Assembly (NCBI RefSeq): GCF_000620845.1
Contig: NZ_KK211189.1
Location: 1,689,662 to 1,753,661, forward strand
DNA: 64,000 nt
Reading direction: 5' to 3'
From: Exiguobacterium marinum DSM 16307
GTDB lineage: Bacteria > Bacillota > Bacilli > Exiguobacteriales > Exiguobacteriaceae
Below, one piece after another: positions 42,593 through 51,343 of the stretch (position 1 is the stretch's first letter; each line of letters begins with the position of its first letter). The notes under the pieces are model-generated. The model was not told the DNA's origin. It saw only the letters and a list, made by a program, of their open reading frames with translations, and did no database searches. The translations under genes and the position numbers were made by a program.

Positions 42593-43602
42593 GATGCTTT
42601 CCCTCCTATAATCTCAATTGCGTCGACTTGACGGAGTTTCCATAGCGGTAACAATGCGCCGAGAACAGATAAGTTGATGAACATAAATCCGAACAGCGCG
42701 ACATGACCGAAGTCAACGAGAAACGGTAGCGACGATGGAATCACCGCATCGACGACGTACGTGACCCCAATCGATGTGGCGACAGCAGCCGAGACGATGA
42801 CGATGACTTGAAAGAGCAGTGCCCATCCGATGATGCGTGGCGAGATGCCGATTGCCTTTAAGATTCCGAGTTCGGGTAATTTTTGAAGCGTGAACAAATA
42901 AAAGAATGCGGTTAAAATAAAGGTTCCAATCACGAGTAAAAATGCCCGCATCATCGTGAACGTACTCTGTTCGGCACTATATCCCGGAACCGACTCAATC
43001 AAATCTTGTTGACTCATGACGAGCGCGTCGGATATCGTAGATTCAGTCCCAATCTCAGCAGATACATATGGACGTTGTTCGGAATGATTCAAATAATCGA
43101 ACCATGTCTCGTTCGTCGTGTAAATCACTGGTCCATGACTATAGCGTCCATGCGATTCCCCAGCAATCGTAAAACGATAATCAGACACGAAGTCTGTCAA
43201 GGTTTCACCAGTTCCAAGATTATCTGAAAGACTGGGATCGAAAACGACCTCACCTTTTTTAAGAGCGGCAACAGGACCGATATTGCTATCTTTTGGAAGA
43301 GCGAATAGTGTCACTTCTTCTTTTTTTCCATTAAATGTGACCGTGAGCGGTCGAACACTCATCGTTTCATTTGAAGTATCCGCTGTGACGTCTATAAACG
43401 ATCGTGTCAATTGACCTTCTGAGTCTGGATCAAGTTGATACGTCGTAGCATTCAATTCGTGCAAGGCGGAGCCATTATCATATGCAAGACCATCTGCTAG
43501 CCCCGTTATGAGTGTCGTCAACATGACAATCAATAATGTGATCACAAATAGCATCGAGAATTTTCTTTTTTGTCTCCACATCTCTTTCCAACCTAACTGC
43601 AT
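42589..43602 (-). CDS. FtsX/MacB-type ABC permease
   Basis: 337 residues. One membrane helix at 15-35, a large extracytoplasmic domain (about 40-225), then three helices in the FtsX-like core (IGTFILTAFFYLFTLQKLPELGILKAIG...). This is the MacB layout used for pushing substrates from the outer face rather than for classical transport. ATG lies behind GGAGG. Part of the four-gene set with the kinase and regulator; the 68-base gap upstream holds a small hairpin (43615-43631). Confidence 0.9.
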   Translation of the reverse strand: MQLGWKEMWRQKRKFSMLFVITLLIVMLTTLITGLADGLAYDNGSALHELNATTYQLDPDSEGQLTRSFIDVTADTSNETMSVRPLTVTFNGKKEEVTLFALPKDSNIGPVAALKKGEVVFDPSLSDNLGTGETLTDFVSDYRFTIAGESHGRYSHGPVIYTTNETWFDYLNHSEQRPYVSAEIGTESTISDALVMSQQDLIESVPGYSAEQSTFTMMRAFLLVIGTFILTAFFYLFTLQKLPELGILKAIGISPRIIGWALLFQVIVIVSAAVATSIGVTYVVDAVIPSSLPFLVDFGHVALFGFMFINLSVLGALLPLWKLRQVDAIEIIGGKAS

Positions 43603-43670
43603 AAAAAAACCTCCTTCAAGTGCTGATGAAGGAAGTGTACTTCAGTAATATGAACAGAATATGAACAGAA

Positions 43671-45017
43671 TCAAAAATGTAGATGAATCGTGGTGCCGAT
43701 TCCTTCACTCGATTCAAGTGTGATCTGACCGCCATGTAAGTCAAGGATATCTGAGGTGATGGCGAGACCGAGACCGGTTCCTCTGCTTGTCCGAGCCGTG
43801 TCGCCACGATAAAAACGGTCGAAGAGATGTTGTTTCGTTTCCTCGTTCATGCCAATCCCTTCATCAGTGAAGGATATAGTGACATGTGGTTCTAAAGTAC
43901 ATATGATTTGAATCGTACCCCCTTCGTGAGAAGCATGTATGGCGTTCACCAATACGTTATTCCATACTTGAGCGAGAAGGACCGGGTCGCTCGTCAATTC
44001 GACATTATTCGGAATATCTATGATGACAGCAATCCCTTTTTGATCGAGCAAGAAGGCGTTTATTTGAATGACTTCAGATACCGATTGGAGCACATTCACT
44101 TTCGTCTCAAGGATTGGTGGATTTTCATCCAGACGTGACAAAAGAAGGAGCTGTTTCGTCAATTGGGATAGACGTCTCGTCTCCTGTTCGATGACACGCG
44201 CATATTCGTTTGATACACCGTCCGTTCCGTCAACTAATTTTTCAGCATAGCCGACAAGGGATGTCAGTGGGGACTGGAACTCATGAGAGACGTTCGATAC
44301 AAAACGCCGTTGTCTCGCTTCGGTCTGATTGATTGTGTTGGACATGTCTTGAAACTGTCGTGCTAGCGTCCCAATCTCATCTTGTCGTTCTATAGGTAGA
44401 TGTTCAGGCTCTTTACGCATAGCGACAGAAGTGGTCGCTTTTGTGAGTGTCTTTAACGGACGAACGAGTGAGCGTGTCGAAATAGCAATCAAGCCGAACG
44501 CTAGGAGCGTGACGAGGGCGAAGAACATTCCGACGAAAAGATGTAACTCCCGGATTTGGGCACTTAAGTCCGGGCGGATAAAGATAATGTCTCCGTTATC
44601 GAGTGCAAATCCATACGTGTTAGTCAATTCGTTATCAAATAAACCTAACAAGAAGAGGTGAAACGGAAAGTCTCGCATTCCTTGATAAGGAGTACCTTCT
44701 CGTACTGCTTCGATTACATTGTCAGAAATAGTTTCGTCACGAAACGCACCACCATAGCGCCGGAGTCCATCTGTCGAATCAATGACGACCAATTGATAAC
44801 CTGCCGCTGCTAAAAACATATAAAATGCATCAGCATCCTCATCGGTGTGTTGTTCAAAATAGATTGACGCTCCATTAGCAACCGCTTCAGTCTTCTCGCT
44901 ATAGGAGGGTTGCCACCATCTGTAATAGGCTACGTTACTAAATAATAGTGAAACGGCTCCTGATAGGAGTAAAATCAAAAACATGGTGACGATGATTCGT
45001 GTATAGAGTGTCTTCAT
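43671..45017 (-). CDS. Sensor histidine kinase
   Basis: 448 residues. Membrane helices at about 7-28 and 155-178 enclose an extracellular sensor of about 125 residues. HAMP (RSLVRPLKTLTKATTS), H-box SNVSHEFQSPLTSLVGY, N-box WNNVLVNAIHASHEGG, DEGIGM and GTGLGLAITS follow. The H-box has Gln where most carry Arg/Lys (HEFQSPLT versus HELRTPLT), which is within family range. Its start overlaps the regulator stop by 4 bases. Signal unknown. Confidence 0.94.
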   Translation of the reverse strand: MKTLYTRIIVTMFLILLLSGAVSLLFSNVAYYRWWQPSYSEKTEAVANGASIYFEQHTDEDADAFYMFLAAAGYQLVVIDSTDGLRRYGGAFRDETISDNVIEAVREGTPYQGMRDFPFHLFLLGLFDNELTNTYGFALDNGDIIFIRPDLSAQIRELHLFVGMFFALVTLLAFGLIAISTRSLVRPLKTLTKATTSVAMRKEPEHLPIERQDEIGTLARQFQDMSNTINQTEARQRRFVSNVSHEFQSPLTSLVGYAEKLVDGTDGVSNEYARVIEQETRRLSQLTKQLLLLSRLDENPPILETKVNVLQSVSEVIQINAFLLDQKGIAVIIDIPNNVELTSDPVLLAQVWNNVLVNAIHASHEGGTIQIICTLEPHVTISFTDEGIGMNEETKQHLFDRFYRGDTARTSRGTGLGLAITSDILDLHGGQITLESSEGIGTTIHLHF

Positions 45018-45679
45018 GCGTTCACCTCGAGTGAATATCCAACGCCTCGAATCGTACGAATAAACAGTTCAGGATGGTTGAACCGGTGACGAAGTCGTTT
45101 AATATGAACATCAACGGTCCTCTCATCCCCCTCGAAATCGAATCCCCAAACAAGTTCAATCAACTCCTCGCGACGATATACCCTGCCAGGGAAGGAGGCT
45201 AGTTGAAATAAAAGTTCGAATTCTTTTTTAGGAAGGTAGAACAATTGGTCGTCAAGTTTCACCTCATATTCTCTTATATCCAAATGCAGTGGTCCTGTTT
45301 GAATCTTTGACGCGGACGAACGTTGATATCTCCGCGAAACGGCCTGTAAGCGGAATAGTAATTCCTCGGGGATGAACGGTTTTGTCACATAATCATCTGC
45401 CCCATGCTCGAAACCTTGGCGTTTATCTTCCCATTCATCGAGAGCCGTCAATAGGATAACTGGAATATCGAGTGTCCCCTTTAAGCGCTGACAAAGCTCT
45501 CGACCGTCCAATCCAGGAAGCATGACGTCTAGAATTGCTGCATCAATCGGACGGGTCGTGAATAGATGCTCACCTATTGTGCCATTTGTTGCGATTAAAA
45601 CCTCGTGCCCTGCATTTTCAAACGTCTCCTTCACAAGTCGTAAAATAGCGGGATCGTCTTCGACGATGAGTATACGCAT
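45014..45679 (-). CDS. OmpR-family response regulator
   Basis: 221 residues from the ATG at 45679 (AAAGGA ahead; a TTG at 45697 is less likely). Receiver with acidic pair (VEDD), phosphoacceptor Asp in AILDVMLPGLDG and Lys in DYVTKPF. Winged-helix DNA-binding domain with VWGFDFEGDERTVDVHIKRL. Together with the overlapping kinase it should control the adjoining ABC exporter. Confidence 0.95.
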   Translation of the reverse strand: MRILIVEDDPAILRLVKETFENAGHEVLIATNGTIGEHLFTTRPIDAAILDVMLPGLDGRELCQRLKGTLDIPVILLTALDEWEDKRQGFEHGADDYVTKPFIPEELLFRLQAVSRRYQRSSASKIQTGPLHLDIREYEVKLDDQLFYLPKKEFELLFQLASFPGRVYRREELIELVWGFDFEGDERTVDVHIKRLRHRFNHPELFIRTIRGVGYSLEVNA

Positions 45680-45714
45680 GTCAATCGTTCCTTTCAAAAA
45701 GTTACTGCAGGAAA

Positions 45715-45741
45715 CGAGGTGACCTTTTTGGGGTCACCTCG
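45715..45741. terminator. Hairpin between response regulator and next gene
   Basis: A perfect 10-bp stem CGAGGTGACC / GGTCACCTCG. The T tail is weak on the minus strand (TTTCC), so the terminator call is moderate. Confidence 0.5.
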
Positions 45742-45748
45742 AGTCGGA

Positions 45749-46642
45749 TCAGCTCAACTGTTTCGTCATTTCTTGATGCAAGGAACGAAGCGCCCGGATG
45801 AATGCATCTTTGAAGTATTTGTCTTCTTGTGTCTCTAATGTTTGGATTGCTTTTTGGTCACCATTACTCGCCTTGACGAGTAGATTGACGACAGTTCCCC
45901 AACGTTTCACATGTTCTGGGCGGGGATGATTCAATGCCGTCGTAAGTGTGAACCAGTACGGCTGATCACGTCTTTGAAGTGTGGCAATCATCCGTTTTGC
46001 GAGGAGCGTATCTTCTTCAGAAGGAATTGTTGCTGTAGCGAACCAACCGAGCATCGAGGCGCTCATGGATTCGAATTCCTGTTTCATAGACGGTTCGATT
46101 GCTAAACGACCGAAGTCTGTCACGTTGACGAACACCAATCGGTCTTTGAGATCGACATGTGTGACCCAACCGGATATAGATTTCAGCTTCTCTCGCTCTT
46201 TTGACTGTGCTTTACACGTATAGCCCTGCTGTTTCCCGATGTAGATTCGGAATTGCCCCCGATCGATATGCTTGTCTACCTTGAATTCAATATCTTGTCC
46301 CACTTGAAACGGTTGATTTCGTTTATTCAATGTTTGTCCCTTTTTCAATTCTGGTCGTTTTGAGATATGCCGTAGCGCTTCTTGCTCAGTCCGGTCATCC
46401 AACGTCCACAGGTTGTGAGGGGTCACATTTTTAAACCGATGTCGTCGTACATAAATGTACTGGTCGAGCGCTTCAATCGCATCTGCAGAAGTGAGCTTTC
46501 CAGTCAAATAGTCATCAGCGATGTCACGTAAGGTGAGTGATTCGAGACGATCGATATGTCCGGCATATGGGACGGTTCCAACAACGAATAACGCGGTCGC
46601 GACCAACTCACTTTCACGAGGGGTCAACGGTCGTTTGGCCAT
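45749..46642 (-). CDS. Unrecognised 297-residue protein
   Basis: Starts at the ATG at 46642 with GAGAGGAAG ahead. It is soluble and basic in its first half (TPRESELVATALF..., then RRHRFKNVTPHNLW). A central beta-rich stretch resembles an OB- or SH3-like strand series (GQDIEFKVDKHIDRGQFRIYI). The end is helical (YFKDAFIRALRSLHQEM). The make-up hints at nucleic acid contact, but I know no family. Single gene. Confidence 0.6.
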   Translation of the reverse strand: MAKRPLTPRESELVATALFVVGTVPYAGHIDRLESLTLRDIADDYLTGKLTSADAIEALDQYIYVRRHRFKNVTPHNLWTLDDRTEQEALRHISKRPELKKGQTLNKRNQPFQVGQDIEFKVDKHIDRGQFRIYIGKQQGYTCKAQSKEREKLKSISGWVTHVDLKDRLVFVNVTDFGRLAIEPSMKQEFESMSASMLGWFATATIPSEEDTLLAKRMIATLQRRDQPYWFTLTTALNHPRPEHVKRWGTVVNLLVKASNGDQKAIQTLETQEDKYFKDAFIRALRSLHQEMTKQLS

Positions 46643-46812
46643 GGTGCACTTCCTCTCTAGATTCATATGATTAGTATAACAAAAACACATTAGCCGTTGC
46701 GAATTCAACTATGATTTGGAAAAAAATGAGGAATGGAAAGGATTCCACTTACTTATCTCGAATAGTGACTTGTAGAGAATCAGACGAAGGATTGAAAGAG
46801 TGAGGTGAGACG

Positions 46813-47220
46813 ATGAAGCTCTCTATCGAGCCAGGGGATTACGTTGTGTTGATTGAAATCAATAAAGAAGTATTGAAGTGTTCCTCCTTTGAGGAAGTCG
46901 ATCAGGCGGATCGCATTAGATATGAACTGGTTAGTCGGATGAGTGAACGTTTACCAGCTGAGGTCATCGTCCCATCCATCATCGATTATATTCGCTTTGG
47001 TAGCGGATACATTGGGGACCACATCATCTGGGATGCTGAAACAGAGTCTTTTTTTTGTCAGCAGTTTGAAACCATTGATGGTTCTCCACTTGGAGAGGAC
47101 TTAGAAGGATTTCGTCCTGACCCGAGTCGGGTTGAATTGGCGCGATATTATACGTACTTGACGATTGGACGAATTATTGAATTCGACATGCTACATCCGG
47201 ATGAATCGAATTATTGGTAA
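46813..47220 (+). CDS. Unrecognised small acidic protein
   Basis: 135 residues, ATG behind GAGGTGAG. No membrane segment. The sequence alternates strands and helices (EPGDYVVLIEINKEVLKCS; VIVPSIIDYIRFGSGYIGDHI) and ends in an acidic Trp/Tyr-containing tail. It has no recognised motif. It lies directly before the subtilase gene with a 95-base gap holding that gene's promoter region. Confidence 0.6.
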   Translation: MKLSIEPGDYVVLIEINKEVLKCSSFEEVDQADRIRYELVSRMSERLPAEVIVPSIIDYIRFGSGYIGDHIIWDAETESFFCQQFETIDGSPLGEDLEGFRPDPSRVELARYYTYLTIGRIIEFDMLHPDESNYW

Positions 47221-47315
47221 GTTTTTCGGCAACTTTTTATTCAAAAAAAAGGGAAATCTAATCCAAAGTTTGAGATAATGAAATCACTTTATCAGTTTGG
47301 AATGGAGCGGAAGGA

Positions 47316-48764
47316 ATGAAGAAGATTGCCCTTTTGACAGCAGTTGCGCTTTTACTGCCTACGACGGTAGGTGCAGCCAAACCTGTCATCCTTGAGAAGC
47401 ATGGTTATGTCGTCTCAGAACCTCGTATATCGAGTCAGTATTATGTTCATCAAATCGGAACCGATTTGGCCTGGAGTAAAACGAGAGGAGCCTCCGACAT
47501 CGTCGTGGCACTGATCGACTCATCTGCCGACCGGAATCATATGGATTTGAAAAATGTTCCTCGTGTCGTCAACTCAATGAAAGGACCCTACAGCGCTGAC
47601 ATTCACGGGACGCATACTGCAGGCATTTTGGCCGGTAAACATAATCAGTTCGGTATTGCCGGACTCGCACCGAACGTACGATATCACTTTTACAATGTGT
47701 TCTACGGAAAGAATTCAAAGTACACTGATTCATGGACTGTCGCGAAAGCTGTGGATACGGCAGTCGCGAAAGGTGCAAATCTAATCAACCTGTCTCTTGG
47801 GGGGGATGATTATGACAGCCGATTGGCCACATCAATCAAGCGGGCAAGGGCGAAGGGTGTGATCATTGTCGCATCTTCTGGAAATGATGGGCAACGCAAA
47901 ACGACCTTTCCAGCAAATATGAAAGAAGTGATTGCGGTCGGTGCGATCGATTCCCGGCATCGTATCGCCGACTTTAGTAATATGGATGCAAACGTCAAAA
48001 TCGTTGCGCCAGGCGTCAACGTCTTGTCTTTAGGGGTCAACAATCGTTTTGTCTATATGGATGGAACGTCCATGGCAGCACCGATGGTCACTGCTAGCCT
48101 AGCTCTTGTCAAATCAATCAATCCTTATTTAACTCCGGGAGAGATCGAAGCTTTGATTGCAAAAATGCCTCGAGTGTCCGGAACAACACATACCGAACTA
48201 AATACGATGAAATTGCTTGAAGCGACAAGCCGTCCGATTCATATTTCTACACCTTCTGTTTGGAAAAGTCGATACGTCAAAGACGTGAAATTGAGTGTCA
48301 TGAATCACTCGAATCTCAAATCATCGTTCACACTCTATCAAGGAAGTAAAAAAATTAAAACGTTTTCACCGAATCGTACGTTCACAATGTATTCGAGCGG
48401 AGACTGGTTACCGAGTGGACAATATCGGATTGTCGGACAAGTGACAGATGGGAAATATAAGCGCTACACGAGTCGAACAATTGACTATGTCAACACGTTA
48501 AAAACATCTGTTTCGGTCGAAGCGACAGATGAAAAGACCTTTACGTTACGGACGTCACGAAAAGGGATGGTCACGGTTCTTGATGTAGATGGAAATGTAC
48601 TATATGAAGCCCTTCATATTGCCGGAACGTTCCCAGTACGAGGGGATACGACACGAGGCTTGACTGTCATCCTGAAACCGACCGATGTACGAGAAAAAGT
48701 CGTGACAACCACTTACGACGCTCCTGAGATTGAGGAGGAGCAGCCCGTCGTCGAAACACTGTAA
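47316..48764 (+). CDS. Secreted subtilisin-like serine protease (S8)
   Basis: 482 residues with a Sec signal peptide (MKKIALLTAV...VGA, cut near 20-21). The catalytic set is complete: Asp68 in ALIDSSADRNH, His97 in DIHGTHTAGI, oxyanion Asn190 in VASSGNDG, Ser252 in GTSMAAP. The Asp motif is DSS rather than the usual DTG/DSG. The C-terminal 190 residues (about 290-482) form beta-rich repeats of unknown use and end in an acidic tail. No propeptide inhibitor domain is obvious. Confidence 0.92.
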   Translation: MKKIALLTAVALLLPTTVGAAKPVILEKHGYVVSEPRISSQYYVHQIGTDLAWSKTRGASDIVVALIDSSADRNHMDLKNVPRVVNSMKGPYSADIHGTHTAGILAGKHNQFGIAGLAPNVRYHFYNVFYGKNSKYTDSWTVAKAVDTAVAKGANLINLSLGGDDYDSRLATSIKRARAKGVIIVASSGNDGQRKTTFPANMKEVIAVGAIDSRHRIADFSNMDANVKIVAPGVNVLSLGVNNRFVYMDGTSMAAPMVTASLALVKSINPYLTPGEIEALIAKMPRVSGTTHTELNTMKLLEATSRPIHISTPSVWKSRYVKDVKLSVMNHSNLKSSFTLYQGSKKIKTFSPNRTFTMYSSGDWLPSGQYRIVGQVTDGKYKRYTSRTIDYVNTLKTSVSVEATDEKTFTLRTSRKGMVTVLDVDGNVLYEALHIAGTFPVRGDTTRGLTVILKPTDVREKVVTTTYDAPEIEEEQPVVETL

Positions 48765-48771
48765 AATTAAA

Positions 48772-48799
48772 AGCCGCCTACTCCTGAAGAGAGGCGGCT
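48772..48799. terminator. Terminator between subtilase and convergent gene
   Basis: AGCCGCCT / AGGCGGCT with an inner CTC/GAG pair, T-rich on both sides. Confidence 0.8.
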
Positions 48800-48807
48800 A
48801 ATCTTAT

Positions 48808-49215
48808 TTAGTCAATGGTGATGGCTTCTCCACACCAACGGATACTCGCTTCTAAGACATTTCCCTGGTCGTCGATATGCTCAAAACTAAGTTTACCATC
48901 TCGGATGATCTCACATAAACCGACTCGAACACGGTCACTCCATGTGCGACGCGTTTCATGCGTTTCATCGAACACTGGGATCGCGTCCGGGAAACGCTCT
49001 TCCAAGTGTATTAAATTGTGATGGTCAAAATGATATGATCGTTTCGAGAGTTCGTTCGGTGCTTTAATGTCGAACGGTTCAAACCCTCGAACGAGACGAT
49101 TATTCCGGTAGAAGGCGAACACGCCGTTGTTCGGGTGGAGCACTTTAATGTCATCGATTTCTATTACATAGGTTAGACGTTGAATCCAACCGTTTTTTGC
49201 ATCCTGATGCATCAA
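48808..49215 (-). CDS. Unrecognised 135-residue protein
   Basis: Start at 49215 (second ATG at 49212) behind AAGGAGGG. Soluble, rich in aromatic and charged residues, with a basic centre (FYRNNRLVRGFEPFD) and His-rich segment (YHFDHHNLIHLEERFP). No known domain seen. It sits between the subtilase and rnpB on the opposite strand. Confidence 0.6.
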   Translation of the reverse strand: MMHQDAKNGWIQRLTYVIEIDDIKVLHPNNGVFAFYRNNRLVRGFEPFDIKAPNELSKRSYHFDHHNLIHLEERFPDAIPVFDETHETRRTWSDRVRVGLCEIIRDGKLSFEHIDDQGNVLEASIRWCGEAITID

Positions 49216-49287
49216 AATCCCTCCTTATTCAATGAACACGCCTTATTTTATCGCTGACTGTTCGTAAAATCAAGTTTCGAATTTCAG

Positions 49288-49316
49288 TTGTCAAGCATTG
49301 AAATATCCGCTACAAT
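49288..49316 (+). promoter_or_regulatory. rnpB promoter
   Basis: TTGTCA, 17-base spacer, TACAAT, placed for a start at about 49323. Confidence 0.8.
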
Positions 49317-49322
49317 AGTTGA

Positions 49323-49719
49323 AGTGACTATGAAGTCTGGACAATCGCGGGACGCAAGTCTTGAGGAAAGTCCATGCTCGCACAGCCTGTGATGGCTGTA
49401 GTGATCGTGCTACACGAAAAGATAAGTGTAGGCAACGCAAGTTGACGGCAGAAGAAACACCTAAGTCCTAGGATACGGTGTACGCTTCTTGAAAGTGCCA
49501 CAGTGACGGAGTCTGATCGGAAACGTTCAGAGTGGAACGAGGTAAACCCCACGAGCGAGAAACCCAAACTATGGTAGGGGAACTTCCAGACCGGAATCGA
49601 ACGGGACGGAGGGCGCACTTGTGCGTAGATAGATGATTGTCACTCCATCGTGCCAGGGAGACCGTTATGAGCACCGGAGTACAGAACATGGCTTACAGGA
49701 CAACATAGTCTCAACTTAC
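49323..49719 (+). ncRNA. rnpB: RNase P RNA, Bacillus type (B)
   Basis: Catalytic RNA that cuts the 5' leader from tRNA precursors. Universal segments are present in order: GAGGAAAGTCCATGCTCGCAC, then GAAAGTGCCACAGTGACG, GGTAAACCCC, CGAGCGAGAAACCCAAA, GGTAGGGGAA, GTAGATAGATGATTG, and ACAGAACATGGCTTACAG. The ends pair (GACTATG with CATAGTC). The layout follows the B. subtilis type B RNA. As in Bacillus, a THUMP methyltransferase gene lies next to it. Confidence 0.97.
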
Positions 49720-49726
49720 AACGACA

Positions 49727-49761
49727 AGGAGTTCAAGCACATATACTTGAACTCCTTTTTT
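49727..49761 (+). terminator. rnpB terminator
   Basis: AGGAGTTCAAG / CTTGAACTCCT, 11-bp stem, then TTTTT. Confidence 0.9.
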
Positions 49762-49823
49762 CATGAACTTTTTATAACTTACAGATTAATGAATGATACC
49801 TTGTAGAAAGAAGGCGATAGGTA

Positions 49824-50987
49824 ATGGCAAAACGTAAACTGATTGCGACAGCAGCGATGGGGATTGAGGCGCTCGTAGCAAAAGAAGTGAGAGATTTAGG
49901 GTACACGTGTGAAGTGGAAAATGGACGGGTCTATATCGATGCGGAGATGGAAGACATCCCACGCCTCAATATGTGGTTGCGGACAGCGGACCGAGTCAAA
50001 CTCGTCGTTGCAGAATTCAAAGCGACGACGTTCACCGAATTGTTTGACGGGGTCGTGGCATTACCATGGACGGAACTCATGCCGTGGGATGCAGCGCTCA
50101 CGGTTGACGGACGTTCAGTCAAGTCGAAACTGTTCTCGATTCGTGACTGCCAGAAAATCACGGAGAAGGCAATCGTCGAGGCGATGCAACGTGGTTACCA
50201 CAAGGAAGGCGAGTGGTTGCCGAAATCAGGCGCAAAATTCCCGATTGAAGTCGCACTATTAAAAGATGTGGCGACCATCACAATCGATACATCCGGTCCG
50301 CTTCACCGTCGTGGTTATCGAGAGCTTCATTCGCAAGCTCCACTCAAAGAGACGATGGCAGCGGCGATGATTCAATTGACGAACTGGCGTCCGGACATGC
50401 CGTTTTATGATGTATTCACCGGTTCAGGGACGCTTGCAATCGAAGCGGCAATGATCGGACGTAACATTGCTCCGGGTATCAATCGTGAATACTTCGCTCA
50501 GGACTGGGCATGTATCCCGAAGAAAGCCTGGTATGCGGCAATCAATGAAGCGAACGAGAAGGCAGAGTGGGATAAACCCCTAAAAATTTACGGGATCGAT
50601 CTCGACCCACGGATGGTGAAACTCGCGAAAGATAATGCTGAACTCGCAGACGTTCGTGATGCGATCACGTTCGTCCATAGTGACGCGGCCGCGTTGAAGC
50701 CGAAAGAAGAGTACGGTGTCATCATCGGCAACCCACCATATGGTGAGCGACTCCAATCTGAAGAAGAAATCATCGACTTGTACGAGCGAATCGGGGCACA
50801 ATATGCGAAATACCCTGGATATAGTGTTTATATGTTGACGAGCTATGAAGACTTCGAGAAAGCGTACGGTCGCCCGGCGACGAAGCGTCGTAAATTGTAC
50901 AACGGAAACATTGAGACACAGTATTATCAATTCTTCGGTAAACGTCGTCCACGTCCGGATCGTGATACGAATCAAAAATCTGACTAA
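49824..50987 (+). CDS. THUMP-domain 23S rRNA guanine-N2 methyltransferase (YpsC/RlmL N-terminal type)
   Basis: 387 residues. Start codon behind AAAGAAGG. N-terminal THUMP-like domain to about 160 (ATAAMGIEALVAKEVRDLG at the start), then HRRGYRELHSQAPLKETMAA, the SAM motif DVFTGSGTLAIEAA, GIDLDPRMVKLA and the amino-methyltransferase NPPYGERL. This matches YpsC, which corresponds to the m2G2445-forming part of RlmL. Position beside rnpB is conserved in Bacillus. Confidence 0.93.
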   Translation: MAKRKLIATAAMGIEALVAKEVRDLGYTCEVENGRVYIDAEMEDIPRLNMWLRTADRVKLVVAEFKATTFTELFDGVVALPWTELMPWDAALTVDGRSVKSKLFSIRDCQKITEKAIVEAMQRGYHKEGEWLPKSGAKFPIEVALLKDVATITIDTSGPLHRRGYRELHSQAPLKETMAAAMIQLTNWRPDMPFYDVFTGSGTLAIEAAMIGRNIAPGINREYFAQDWACIPKKAWYAAINEANEKAEWDKPLKIYGIDLDPRMVKLAKDNAELADVRDAITFVHSDAAALKPKEEYGVIIGNPPYGERLQSEEEIIDLYERIGAQYAKYPGYSVYMLTSYEDFEKAYGRPATKRRKLYNGNIETQYYQFFGKRRPRPDRDTNQKSD

Positions 50988-50994
50988 TGTAGAG

Positions 50995-51024
50995 AATGAC
51001 CGTTCCATCGAGCGGTCATTTTTC
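50995..51024 (+). terminator. Terminator after the rRNA methyltransferase gene
   Basis: AATGACCG / CGGTCATT, then TTTTCT. Confidence 0.83.
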
Positions 51025-51108
51025 TAATTTCCTTCACTTACTCAATTGTTTCATCATTCGATGAACAGGTTATACATATCATATGTATAATAAAAAGGAG
51101 GACATGTG

Positions 51109-51291
51109 ATGCAGACGTATACCGTCGAATATCAGTTACATGCGAAAGAACAGACCACCCGGACGGTAGATGTGAAAATGAACCGTGCGCCAAACTTGAA
51201 TAATCAAGAAGAGCTAAATGCTGCCTACCAAATTGTTTCGGACGCGATTCGTGAGCCGATCACTAGTTTTGAGATTGTATCCATTACGTGA
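51109..51291 (+). CDS. Small conserved-looking protein of unknown function
   Basis: 60 residues, ATG at 51109 behind AAAAGGAGG. One possible ferredoxin-like half: strand YTVEYQLHAKEQTTRTVDV, helix NLNNQEELNAAYQIVSDAI, strand FEIVSIT. Soluble. No family recognised. It is followed at once by a hairpin that stops its transcript. Confidence 0.65.
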   Translation: MQTYTVEYQLHAKEQTTRTVDVKMNRAPNLNNQEELNAAYQIVSDAIREPITSFEIVSIT

Positions 51292-51318
51292 GCCCGAGGC
51301 AATCGCTTCGGGCTTTCT
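51291..51318 (+). terminator. Terminator after the 60-residue protein gene
   Basis: AGCCCGA / TCGGGCT with a 10-base loop, then TTCT; the T tract is short. Confidence 0.6.
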
Positions 51319-51343
51319 ACATATGACTGAAGGAGTGAACAAA

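Noticed and set aside
49328-49689. Minus-strand frames across rnpB
   Set aside because: The region is a clear RNase P RNA on the plus strand with its own promoter and terminator.
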